A DNA stretch of 64,000 nt, taken from assembly GCA_018257865.1 (NCBI GenBank), contig JAEUBA010000090.1:1-64000 (forward strand), given 5' to 3'. The first letter of the stretch is position 1. Every line of letters begins with the position of its first letter. This document shows positions 1-11,587 of the stretch, one piece after another. The position numbers and the translations under genes are program-made. The stretch is from Stereocaulon alpinum. Lineage: Eukaryota; Ascomycota; Lecanoromycetes; Lecanorales; Stereocaulaceae. The notes under the pieces are model-generated. The model was not told where the DNA came from, ran no database searches, and was given only the letters and a program-made list of their open reading frames with translations.

Positions 1-2511
1 AATAAGAGGCTTTAGGGTAGACTATCTTTTAAGGGTATTCCCTTTAGGTAGTACTATAGTAGAAGGAGGTTTCGAGCGGTAAGTAATATTAAAAATACCT
101 TTATAAAGTTAGTTTAAATAGGCTATATTACCCTCGATTAATACTATTATACCTATTAGTAAATATCCTAACTATTAATTAATATAGTATAATTAATAAA
201 GTACCCCTAGGTTAACGTAGAACTTATAACGCTGGTGACTAAGTAAATATATATAGCGAATAGTATTCTATAGATCTAAGTTAGTAGTTAACTATATAAT
301 TCTACTAGCTTTATAGATAAGGGTACTCCCCTAGATATTATCTTTTATAGTCTAGAAATCCTTCGTTACTAAGATTTAGATTAGAGTATTATAACTAATT
401 TAATCCTATAGCTAGTCGGCGTTAGTAATTAAAGTATTATATATAATCTACCTTAGTTAGATAAGATAGAACTTATCCCTAAGCGCGTAAATAATTCTAA
501 AGAGGATATAAGGCGGATAGGTATTATCTAAGATTAGGGCTAATATAAAGAATAATTTAGTATAGTTAGGTTACTCTGCGCGAGTATTATTATATCTAGC
601 TATTTTAGAATTTATTAAGTTATAGGAATCCTTTAAGGGCCGTTTATTAGCCTATTAGTTTACTATAGCAGGTACTTTATTTATTAGTCTTATTAGTATA
701 TGTAGTACCTCGTCGCAGAAAGGGGGTATATAATTAGGAAGGTTAAAGTTAGTAGTAATAGAGTTAAGGACCTTAGTAAGGTCCTTACTATAACTTCTTA
801 GATTTATACCCTAAAGGGCGGTACTCCGGAGGCGGTCTTTAATTACTTAGTATAGGGCGCTAAAAAGGCTAGTATAGTACCTTAGGCCCCTATAGATATT
901 ACTGAAGTTCTATAGAATTCCTAACTTTATCTTACTAATAACAGTATAGAAGTTAGCCTCTATTAGGATAGGCTCTAGCATTATATTAATATAAGGGTTA
1001 ATAAGAGGGAGACCGGCTATATTAGATAATATTATAGATAATTCGGAGGGGCGGGTGATAAGAAGAATTTAGGGATAGTATAAGTAGATTAGGGAAGAAC
1101 TTTAGGATAGTACGAATAGAAGAAAGAAAGGTTAAGGATTCTTTACTTAGGATAGGAAAGGGTTAGGGATTCTTTATTTAGGATAGGAGAAATTAAGAAT
1201 TATTCGCTAATTTAGAAGGACTAGTAGGTAGTAGGGATTTATACTAAGGTTTAATTTATAATAGCGATTAGTTAGTAGTTAGTAAAAGTAGTAAGTAAAG
1301 GTAATACTAGTAAGGTAACTACGTCTCTAAATAGGTAAACTTTAATATAATTAGGCGATATAGGCTATTCTCTATAGAAAAGTATATTATAGTAGTAAAA
1401 AGTAGGTAAGTTAAGCTACTAAAAGATTAAAAGTAGCGAGCTTAATATAATAGATAGAGATATTAATTAAGAGCGGAACTTATATATATATAGTATATAG
1501 AAAGCGGATAGCTAGTTTCTAATATACTATATCTAGCTTTATACTTAATATATAATATCTAATAAAGATAGAGTATTATAAATTATTATCTACTTATAAA
1601 GCTTAATTAGCTTTCTTATTCTATTCTTTAAAATATAAATCTTAGTTAAGTACTCTTATATAAAAATAGTCTAAGTTTAACTTAGATATATATTTTAGTA
1701 ATAGGGATATATACTATAAGGTTTATAACTAATTATATTTCCTAATAAGATAAGTAAGTAGGGCGTTTATTAAATATATTATATAAAAAGAAAATCCCCT
1801 TAAACTATCTATTAATTAATACCTTCTATAGGATAATATCCTACTATATATATATTATAATTTACTTAATAGTAACGGTTAGAGATAGGCGATTTAAGGC
1901 GATATAAGGATAGATTTATCCTAACCTATAGCGGGTTAGCTTAATAGATTTAGTAGCGAATATATTTACTAATACCTACCTAAACGCGTTAATTTTAATA
2001 ATAATACCTCTATATTACGCCTAAGCTAGATAGATCGATAGTATAAACGCTACTAGAAGTAGTATAGTAGCGGAAGTAGCCTAACTAAGTATCTACTACG
2101 CTATAAGGGCTAAGACCCTAATTAGACGCGTAGGAGATAGGTATACCTTAATAAAGATAAAGTTAAGGGCCCTACTTATAAACGCTAAAGAGATAAGGTT
2201 AATATAATTAGTAATAGTCCTTATAAAGGCGAAGGTAGATAAGTCCCCTAGGAAGACCTAACTATTTTAATAGATAATAATACTCTAGGGTAATTACTTA
2301 AACTTACTAACTCTATTAATAAGATCTAGTACTAGTAAGATAAGCTAAATATAAAACTTAATTAATTAAAGTTAATAATAGTACTAAGTACTATAGGTAT
2401 TATCTCTACCTTAATAGTTAGCTCTATAGAGTACTACCTATAGGAGTAAGGTACTAGTAGGCCTTTAGAGGAAGAGGATATAACCCTAGTAGAGTCTATC
2501 TCTATACCTTA

Positions 2512-2582
2512 GTCTAAGTTAATACCTAAGTCGATACCTAAGTTAATACCTAAGTCGATACCTAAGTTAATACCTAAGTCGA
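2512..2582. repeat. 24-bp tandem repeat inside the RIP block
   Basis: The unit ttaatacctaagtcgatacc plus taag is repeated just under three times. It lies upstream of the transposase ghost and could derive from a low-complexity coding segment of the original element. Short and RIP-mutated; no function inferred. Confidence 0.6.
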
Positions 2583-2899
2583 ACTAAGACTAGTACCCTT
2601 TCTAATTAGAAGCTAATTATACCCTAGCTTTATAGATATATAACGCGCGACTATTTAGTAGTATAATAGATAATTTCTTTAAAGATACTTAATTATAACC
2701 TTTCTATAGACGCTATAGCTTTAATAGCGCTTAATAACTAAAAGTTAAGCTATATACTATTAAGTATTCCGCTGCTACTAGTAGATAGTCTTAGTAAGCG
2801 TTTAGGGTCCTATTAATTTAACTAGATAAAGCGACTAGAATATATTATATACTCTACTTTAATATAATAGGTATAATACGAACTCTTATTAGATATAAA

Positions 2900-4300
2900 C
2901 CTTTTAATTTAAGTATTAACTATATACTAATACGCTAGCGAAACCTCGACGGGGGTCTAATTATTAGTAAGATATATATAGCCTACTAGTAGTAGGAGAT
3001 ATAAGATAAGCTCCCTAATAGCTTAATAGTAGTACCGGTTATAATATTATTAGATAAGACCTATTTATTATAGATATACGGAGATTAGTAGGCGTAGCTA
3101 GTCTATATTACTATTAGTAACCTTAATCGAGGTATTCAGCGGGTATAGGTTCAGCTAGGGATAATATTACTTAGACTAGTACTATTAGTCTATAATAGTA
3201 TAAAAGCTGAGGTATATTACTACGCTATAGGGCTTATAGTTAAGGGTAAGCTAGCTAAAGTATAGATTTTACTTAATATATTAATAGTATTCTATTAAAG
3301 TACTTAAGGAGCTAGCGCCTAAGGGGATCCTTATTATATATATAGACGGACGAATATAACAATACTACCTAATACTCGCGTCTATACTAGGCGACTATAA
3401 GGAATAAGTCCTAATAACCTTAATTAAGAGCGGTAAATACTATCTAGTCTACTTAGTACTACTAAATAAACGGGAACGACTACGTCCCGAAATACTATAT
3501 CTAAAGCGAATACCTAAAAATACTATAGAGCAGCTATAGATATAAAAAGCGTATAATAAGAATACGCCTAGGCTTTTACTAGATATAATAGTATATAACC
3601 GGCCTAACTTTATAGACGGCTACTTCGCAGTTAACGTCTACTAACTATAGACGTTTAATATATTATACTAATTAATAGTTAAAGGGCTATTAAACTACCT
3701 CCTAGACTAGCTAAGGGAGTATATTAGAGAGGGATAAATAAAGCTTAAGGTATAAGCCTTAATTAACGCCTACTTTTAAGCTATACCTAAATTTACTAAG
3801 TTAAGGTAATTTTAGGAGTTTAGTAAGCTAAGCTAATAGATAGGAGAGGAGAGTAAAGAGATATTATAGATTATAATACCCGTCTTCGCGCCTCTTTTAT
3901 CCGAAAAAAACTTAGATATACTATATACGGGACGAGCTATTATTAACTTTATTATACTTATAAGATACTAATCCTATAACGAAGCGATACTAGAATATAT
4001 AGATACAGCGTTAGAAAGGATTAATCTACTTAAGGAGGTATTTCGAAAGTATAGACTAATTAATAAGTAAACGGGCGAGTAAACCTTTAACTTTCCTAAA
4101 TTCTATAGTATTAGTTACTATATTAATATAATTAGATACTATAGTCTACTAGATAGATATAGTACCTAAGCCTCTAAAAGGGTATATCTAATATTACTTA
4201 AGAATTACTATAATTAAATAAATAAGTATAAGGATTACTAGGAGTAATTAATAGAATATAACAAATATTATATTAAGTTAATAATTATATAGGATATTAA
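2900..4300 (+). mobile_element. Ghost of a KDZ/Plavaka-like DNA transposase
   Basis: Reading the + strand and ignoring stops made by RIP (TGG and CAG become TAG), the frame from about 3034 gives VPVIILLDKTYLL followed by LVYITISNLNRGIQ, which resembles the catalytic-core start of Plavaka-type transposases (consensus VPIILxSDKT...WPVYLTIGNL). Near 3925 YTGRAIINFIILIRY resembles the RAxLDFIxxAQY segment, and from about 4098 FPKFYSISYYINIIRYY plus LLKNYYN resembles FPKFHAISHY..FIRRYG and the later LKxFYNRTN motif. Order and spacing fit one gene. Multiple stops make it non-functional. Termini and target duplications were not found, so the boundaries are approximate. Assigned from remembered family motifs, without a search. 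Confidence 0.72.
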
Positions 4301-7059
4301 AACTTTCGAAGAGATAGAGCCCGTATTACTTTATTAAAAGAGAAAATAAGAAGATAAGAAAAGTATAAAGGCTAGGGTCCTCCTAAATCTATACTAACTA
4401 AGATAGCGAGTAGACGCGGAAGAGCGCTATATACTAAAATACCTATATAGATATAATAGTTATTACTAGCGAACGGTAAGGGATATAGCTAAATAGCTAA
4501 ATATAGCTAGGTTTCTCTAAAGCCTAGCTGCGTTTCTTAAGGTATACTAAGCGAAAACGCTGAGCTACGGTAGTATAACCTTAAACTTAGATATTAATAG
4601 AAGGGAGGTAGACTATAGCTAGGTTAAGAGCTACCTAGTCTATATCTATTCAGGCCTTATATATTAGAAGACTATAGGAGAGGACTCCTCTAATTTAGGA
4701 CGTCTCTATAAGGATTTAGTAGTCTATAAACCTTATAAATATTCGCAGTATTTAACCTAGCGTAGAGATTACGTATAGGTCTAAGAATAAGACTATAAGA
4801 GTCGAAACTTAGAAATTATATAAGAGGGAAAGTTAGTTAGCTAGGTCTTAGTCGTTATAGAGGTAAAGGATCTTAGTATTAAGGACTTTAAGTAATAACT
4901 TAGTTATATCTAAGCTACCTTTATAGAAGTCTTTAATTATTAATATCTAGGGTAGGTATAAGAGTGCTATAGAATAGTTAAAGTTAAAAAGGTATAGGCG
5001 TCGCTTATACTTAATCCTTAAATAATAGGCGCTCGCCGCTTCTATAGACTACTAAATATTAAGCGAAGTACTTATCTAGTACTAGGAATAGTTAGAGGAA
5101 AAGAGATATTCTATATTAATAGTTTTATCGACTAGGACTAATATAATATAGTATATTACCCTAAATTCCTAATAATTAATACTAAGGTAGTATAATAAAT
5201 CTATACTAAATTCCTACTAAATTCTTTTTAGGTAACGCTATAAACTTAAGTATAATACTATAAAAGGAGGAGAGATAATACTATAGATATATCTAAGTTA
5301 ATAGAGCGGAGGAAACGCTGCTACTAACTACCCTTACGGCGTCTAAAGCTAAGGCTTTAGTCTTAAGGAAAACCTCTAATATAAAGAACTAACCTATAAT
5401 TTTAATTACCGCAGCAGTATTAATTCGCTCTTTAGTATATTTAATTATAGCTTTATTATATTAGTAGGCTATATAGTATCTTACGCGTATAATATTTACT
5501 TACTTTAGTATTAGGTCTACGGCCCTTATATATTACTAATATTCGGGTACTTTAGTAAGCTGAGGAGTAGAGAGGTTATTAAGCTCGCGGAGTTATATAT
5601 AGAGTCTAATAGGGAAGATAGGGAGTAAATTCGTTAGATATTAAGCCTTTATAGCGATACTTTACTAAAATAATAGCGATAAGACCGTAAACTATAAGGG
5701 GAGTTATTAAGAAACGTCTAGCTAGATATTTATCTAACTTAGATAGGGTAGAACTAAGTTAAATAATACTTAGATAGGGTAAACCTTAAGTTAGATACTA
5801 CTTAGATAGTATAAAACCCGACTTAAATATCTATAGCTTATTAAGCTTTAATAGTTAAGTACTACTAAGCTGTATCTAGTAGTAATATTTTCCTAGCTTA
5901 AGAAAGGTTAATACTAACTTAGAAATATTTAATAGGTATACTAATATAGAATAGACTTAATAAGCTATTCCTATACTTTATTATCTCGAGTATTAAGTAT
6001 ATAGGTTCTATTTCGGTCTTTAGATAGAATTTCTACCGCTATATACGCTGGGGACGCTAATATTATTACTTCTATTTATAATAGCAGCTAGTAATCTATT
6101 AAAGGGTCCTAATATTATAATTTTAAGAATCTAGTATATTAAGCTTATAGAGTAGTAAGGTTATATTTTTAAAATATTAATATACTACGTCTATATAGCT
6201 GTAAATATATAATAAAGCTTTAAGAACCTTAAGTACTTATCCTAAACTATTTAAGATATATAGCAGTATATCTTTATATTAACGTACTACCTTAGAAATA
6301 GTAATATCTATAATAAGCGACTATATAGTATACTAGCTAGGATAATAGTAAGAAGGATATACTTAGATACTATTCTTAGAGCCCCCCTAATTAAGCTACC
6401 GGATACTAATTAGATAAGTGTAAAAAAGGGCGAAATATATACGCCTCTAATCTAGTAAAGTTTTATAAGGTGCTGCTAATAAGTTAGTAACTAGACGTCG
6501 TAACTCTCTATATTAGTTATTTACTCGAATTATAAGGAGTAGAAGATATAGTCGTATTAGTAGATAATAGATTATTATAAAGTCGAACCTTTACTTAAAA
6601 GCGGCTTTTATATACTAAAGGAGCTATCGGTAGTAGCTATAATTTAAACGGATTATATATATAGAAGACTTTATTTAGCTTTAACTACCTACTTAAATTA
6701 TATATAAAGATATACAGCTACTAATTAGTAGATATATATAGACTATATAAGAGTTTATTAATTATAATAACTTAAAAAGAAGACTAGTAGCTATATATTA
6801 GTAGCGTTATATTACTAATTAAGCTAATAGCTAGCTAAACGCGTAATAGATATACTAATTAGTTAGATATTATACTAATAGCAATATCTAGTTGCTAGCT
6901 AGACTAATATTATCAAATTAGTAGTAAAGAGTTATAGATCGGGCTGATTTAATACTGTTAGTAATATTAAGTTACTGATTCCGCTATATCCTACTATTAG
7001 CTCTACCGGCGCGCTCGGCAACTCGGGGTTCCCCAGCAACTTTTGGGAAAGCGCGATAC

Positions 7060-9342
7060 GCGTAATAAAAGAAGCGTTAGAATTACTAGTAAAGCGAGAT
7101 ATTACTGAAGCCTTACGCTACCGTAACGGTCTATAAAACGACGCTATTCTAGATACTCCTATTAGTAGTAACGTCCTAGTCTAGCGAAAAGGTAAAGGAT
7201 AGAAAGGGCCCTACTAACTACTCGCTACAAATAATTAGAATTAAGCCTATATAGTTAAACTCAGTAGCAGCCCTATAACCTTTCGAATTATATTAGTTAA
7301 GCCTTACTTAGTCGAATTAACTAATAAAACGCCTCCTATAACTTAAGTAGACCTACCTACCGAAGAAGCTACTGCTATACGTTAGAATCCGTAGCGATAG
7401 CGATACCTACCTACCCGCTACGCTCACCTTACTAATAAGGAGCTTTTAGATATCGACCTATTAATAAAGCTCCGGTTAGAAGGTACTATTCGCTTACTAA
7501 ATAGCCTATTTATTAACTCTTATCGAAAAGAAATCGACGGCCTTATTACTAAGGGAGTCTTTAAGATTATTAGTAAGTAAGATATACCGCTATATACCTA
7601 TATCTTTAGCTGCTGATTCGTCGATAATATTAAGTAGGATAGCGCTATACTATTCGAAAAGTCTAGACTAGTCGTCTAAGCTTATAATAATAAAGGTAAG
7701 AAGGAGGTACTAACGTAGTCGCTAATAATTTAACGCGCTAGCTAACGCCTTATTATCTACCTTACTATAATTCTACTACGTAACCTCTACGTACGCGATA
7801 TCTTATAAGCTTATATATAGTTAACGTTAGTACTAAGCTACGCTGTCTATATAAAACCGCTATAAGGTACTAATTTAGGAGATAATATACTAAAAGTAAT
7901 CCGCCTACTATATAGCGTCCCTAAGGCAGGGACGTATTAGTTTAAAACCTACTATAACTACTATACTAGTAAGCTAGGCTTTACTATCTCCTTATTTAAT
8001 CCCTACTTAATATTCTCTAAGTAGGTAATTATTAGCCTCTAGACTAACGACTTACTATTTTACGGAATAGCCGAATACCTAAAGCTAGAAGAGTAAGCAC
8101 GCCTTAATATAGGCTTTCTAGCAAAGCTAATTAAAAAGCTGGATAATAAAAAAGACCTCTAATTTAACGGCACTACTATCTCTACTAACGGCGATACTAC
8201 TATTTCTAGTAATAGCGATATTCTGAAGCTCTCCTAGTAACGGCAGTATAGTAAAATTAATATAATCGATACCGCCAGCGATATTAAATTATAATATATT
8301 AAGGAAAGGGCTTAAGGCGCCTATATAGCCTCTATATATTAACTAGAGATAGCCTTTACCCTATCTAAAGTAGCCTAAATTACTCAGCTAGTAAAAAAAG
8401 ACGCTGATTAGTTAAATAAATAGTTAAATTAGTAAAAGGAGAACCGCTGCTAAGGTCTATAATTCGTTAAGCTTACTCTAAAGAAGTTAAAGTTACTAGT
8501 CTTTATTAATATAGCTTTCGCTAATAACGCCGACCTTAGCTCTTAGATTAGGTACGTTATTATCCTTACTAACGAGTAATAATTAGGTGAATCGACTATT
8601 AATATTAGCGGTAATATTATCTACTAGAATAATACTAAATATAAGAGAGTTATAAGATCGGTGCTAGCTTTAGAGCTATATATAATAGTAGTAGGGTTTA
8701 ATATTACTACTACCCTATAATCTACTATTAAGGGTATTACTTAGTTAAAGATACTACTAATTCTATATACCGACTCCTACTCCCTATATAACTATATTAT
8801 ACGCCTCAGTACTACCGCTAAGAAACGCCTAATAATTAATATAATAGGACTACGGCAGTCCTATAAGAGAAGGGAAATTAATAAGGTGCGGTAGATTAAT
8901 AGTAATTATAACCTAGTAGACGCTATAACTAAGGAGCGCTGCTACTAAGTATTAAAGTAATTAGTAGATAGTAATACTATTAAGTTAAAGATAAACGCTT
9001 AGGTAGAAAGAGAAGCTGTAATCTAACTAATTAGATTATAACGTTGCTTAGCCTTACAGGCCCGTTTCTATACTAGCTAATTACTAGATTTAGCGTCGAT
9101 TAGCACTGTTTTTTCGACTTTCTAAAACTTTGCTAGTGTCGGAATAACTTCGCTCCGCACTCCGTAATTAGCGGCTTAGCGCTAACTCCTAGATAAAACA
9201 CCATAGCTTAGCTAGCTAGATTCAATCAATCCCCAGTTTACCAAGCCCAATAGACACCCTGCTAATCAGGTTGTCCGGGGCAGGTAATAGGGGATCAAGC
9301 ACCTACTAATCGGTACAACCTAGCAGCTAGGTTCTACCGACA
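7060..9342 (+). mobile_element. 5'-truncated Ty1/Copia retrotransposon ghost with 3' LTR
   Basis: Translation through RIP stops gives the end of a Copia integrase region with NSYRKEIDGLI and GVFKII near 7510-7570, then the reverse transcriptase: FEKSRLVV, then LTIILLRNLYVRDIL with a remnant of the conserved QAYVQST stretch, then LYSVPKAGTY (family LYGVPEAGxHW) up to about 8050. RNase H follows: KRVIRSVLALELY near 8648, LYTDSYSLYNYII near 8755 and KKRLIINIIGLRQSYKRREI to about 8890, ending near NLVDAITKE. Gag, protease and most of integrase are not recognisable upstream of about 7060, where a short GC-rich non-RIP patch (about 7010-7050) may mark a junction. Dead element. Confidence 0.85.
9137..9342 (+). 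repeat. Copia 3' long terminal repeat, not RIP-mutated
   Basis: A 206-bp segment bounded by TGTCGG (9137-9142) and its inverted complement CCGACA (9337-9342), immediately downstream of the Copia RNase H remnant. Unlike the internal region it is rich in CA and TG dinucleotides. No matching 5' LTR copy is visible within the window; the following five bases are TTTTC (possible target duplication, partner not found). It ends 73 bp before the ATG of the first zinc-finger gene. Confidence 0.7.
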
Positions 9343-9415
9343 TTTTCGTTTGGAACTGTATTCTGCGACAGTATCTTATTCTTTTGGTTGTCCTTTGAAT
9401 GCTTGATGCACACCC

Positions 9416-11587
9416 ATGGAGGCGACTTCGCCCCCACGCTCCCTCCAAGGCGGCGAGTCGCCATTAGTCAGCGCTATCTCGACCAGTCGCCAGCAATCTT
9501 TACCATCATATTCACGGAATCACCATCAAATTGTTGTCCACAATCCACCTCGCAGTAGTTTGGATTCTACATCTGTCAATAGACAGGATGTCTCGACCTT
9601 TCCTACACTTCACCAGCAGGAAGCAATCAGCATTCTTCGACATTTCGATGATCGGAGCATTCTCGATTGGCTGACATTACTCCGATCGCTCCAACCAGGC
9701 TATCAGCATTGCACTCATCCAGGTGGCCTCCCTGGAGAGCAATTTAATGCAGTGTCTTTCTTGAAAGACTGCCCAAACGGCCTCATTCTAGCATGGCTAG
9801 AACTCGCCCGTTGTAACGGTCAGTGTTGCTCATCATGTGGATTCGCCGGCTTGCGCTGACAAGTCTTACCAGGGAGGCAGGCTGGCTCGCGATCCTCGCG
9901 GAGGAGCAGTGGCATTAGCCTTGCAACAACAGCAAAATCAAGCAAATTGCCAACATCGCTGAACTCCACCTCCAGAACCTCTACTACTTCCCTCGGTTCG
10001 CTTTCATCCTTCAATAATGATAGTGACCGTACTAGACACAGTACGCTTTCAAGCTCTTCCATCCGAGGACCAGGCCTCTCTTTCCTGAGCCTTTCTCGAG
10101 AGCCTTCTATATCCGAGACAGCTTCTCATACCTCGACTAGCGGCAGCCATACCTATTGGTGTACGGTGTGTGAACATCGTCGGGCTTTTCGGACATGTGA
10201 TGGATGGAAAAGGCACATGAAAGAGCATGAGACAAGCTACATATGCATGCCGTATGGCCCGATGGAGAGGACAGAAATCGGGTTGAAGTGTGTTTTCTGT
10301 GATACAGCGGACCCCAGCGAGGACCACCTTGCTACACATAGCTATACGTTGTGCGAAAGCAAATTGTTAACAGCTCGAAGTTATAGCCGGAAATCTCAGC
10401 TAACAAAACATCTTGGGACCAATGGAAGTCCCAATCCGAGTGCGCTCGCCGACAAATGGCGCTGCACACTGCTCAACAAACGCTTCTTTTCCTGCGGGTT
10501 CTGTGTCAACCTATTCACTGCGCACTCTGAACTACTTCATCATCTCGATATTGTACACTTTCGTCACTCCCAAGATGTTGCAGAGTGGGATCGCAACAAG
10601 GTTATCACGGGCTTGTTGCTCTCACCTGAAATAGCGAAGAAATGGAAAGATATCCTGTCGTACCACCGTCTCACAGATGATGCAAAGATCACATGGGATC
10701 TGTCTGTGGCCAGAGATCTTCAAATGAGGCTAGAAACATGTGAAGAAGCCGCTGACGTGCTCGCCCTGGCTGCTTTCAACCAGTGTATTTGTGAGTGGTC
10801 TCAGGGCTTTACTGAGAATGCTGGAGCTTTATCGAACTCCACAGAACAACACCTGGGCAACGGCCCGAACATCTTGGGATACCAGGACCAAGCAGCAATG
10901 TCGCAGTTATCGTCAAGTGACCCCGAATGTCCTACCACCGGTTTCGCAGGCCTCCCCAATTCGAAACTGGCATATGGGCAGGCCTCTGTTATACCGTGGA
11001 CCGTCGTTGATGGTGGGAACAGGATGCGCCATGACGAGGCAGATACTTCCCACCTAGGTAGTGCCATGGACTTTGGCCAGGACCATCGTGATGCACAATT
11101 TCCAAGTTACGTCCCCAATACCAGTACCCACTTTCGTCGTGACCATGAAAATATTCCTTACGATCTGCACCTTCGCAATATGCCAACTCAATTAGACTCA
11201 AGCGCATTCGAATCCTGGCAGGCTTCGAATGCCGGCATTGGACGTTCTCATCAACTCGATCCTTCGACGACTCAGCCACGCCGTCAAGATCTTCAGGGAG
11301 GGCAAAGTCACGGTATAGGGTCAACGCCGGTGTTAGCCACGTCGCATAACAGCCCAGCGCACACTCAAAGCATGGGTACCAGCCCTACAAATCGGGGCAA
11401 GTCACCTTCCTTTGTTGCCCAACTTAAGAGGAACTTCTCACGCGGGAGGCTTCGGGAGCCAGCACCTGAGTCTCTCGTGTCAATGGACATGGATACAGAT
11501 CTTGACTTCTGGATGAAACAGATGGAAGATGATGAACAGGCTCGGAGCGAACGGCCGAATGATCGGAATTCTAGTTCTGGGATGTGA
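9416..11587 (+). CDS. Array gene A1: C2H2-type zinc-finger protein, two-half N-terminal domain
   Basis: Proposed exons 9416-9818 and 9873-11587 (705 aa); the 54-nt intron has GTCAGT, a GCTGAC branch site and CCAG, and restores the frame used by all paralogs. Residues about 65-134 hold two similar halves (ILRHFDDRSILDWLTLLR; FLKDCPNGLILAWLELAR) of a domain I do not recognise. A Ser-rich linker leads to finger 1 (C231/C234, H249/H253), a second CxxC..H..H unit (KCVFCD), a Cys-less KHLxxxH segment and a canonical last finger (C342/C345, H358/H363). The C-terminal 300 residues are low-complexity, ending in an acidic DMDTDLDFWMKQMEDDEQ. Probably a nucleic-acid-binding protein. The start codon is only 73 bp from the Copia LTR. 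Confidence 0.85.

Larger units (their letters stand above)
1..9100. repeat. RIP-mutated AT-rich transposon block
   Basis: About 9 kb without an open frame longer than 60 codons. CA and TG dinucleotides are almost absent, while TA is greatly over-represented and CG is still frequent, which is the product of CpA-to-TpA repeat-induced point mutation acting on both strands. CA and TG become common again at about 9100, just before the LTR. Two degraded elements inside are listed separately. The stretches 1-2900 and about 4700-7050 show the same mutation but I recognise no protein remnant in them, so their element types are unknown. The block was probably repeat-rich and may now be heterochromatic; that last point is inference. 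Confidence 0.92.
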
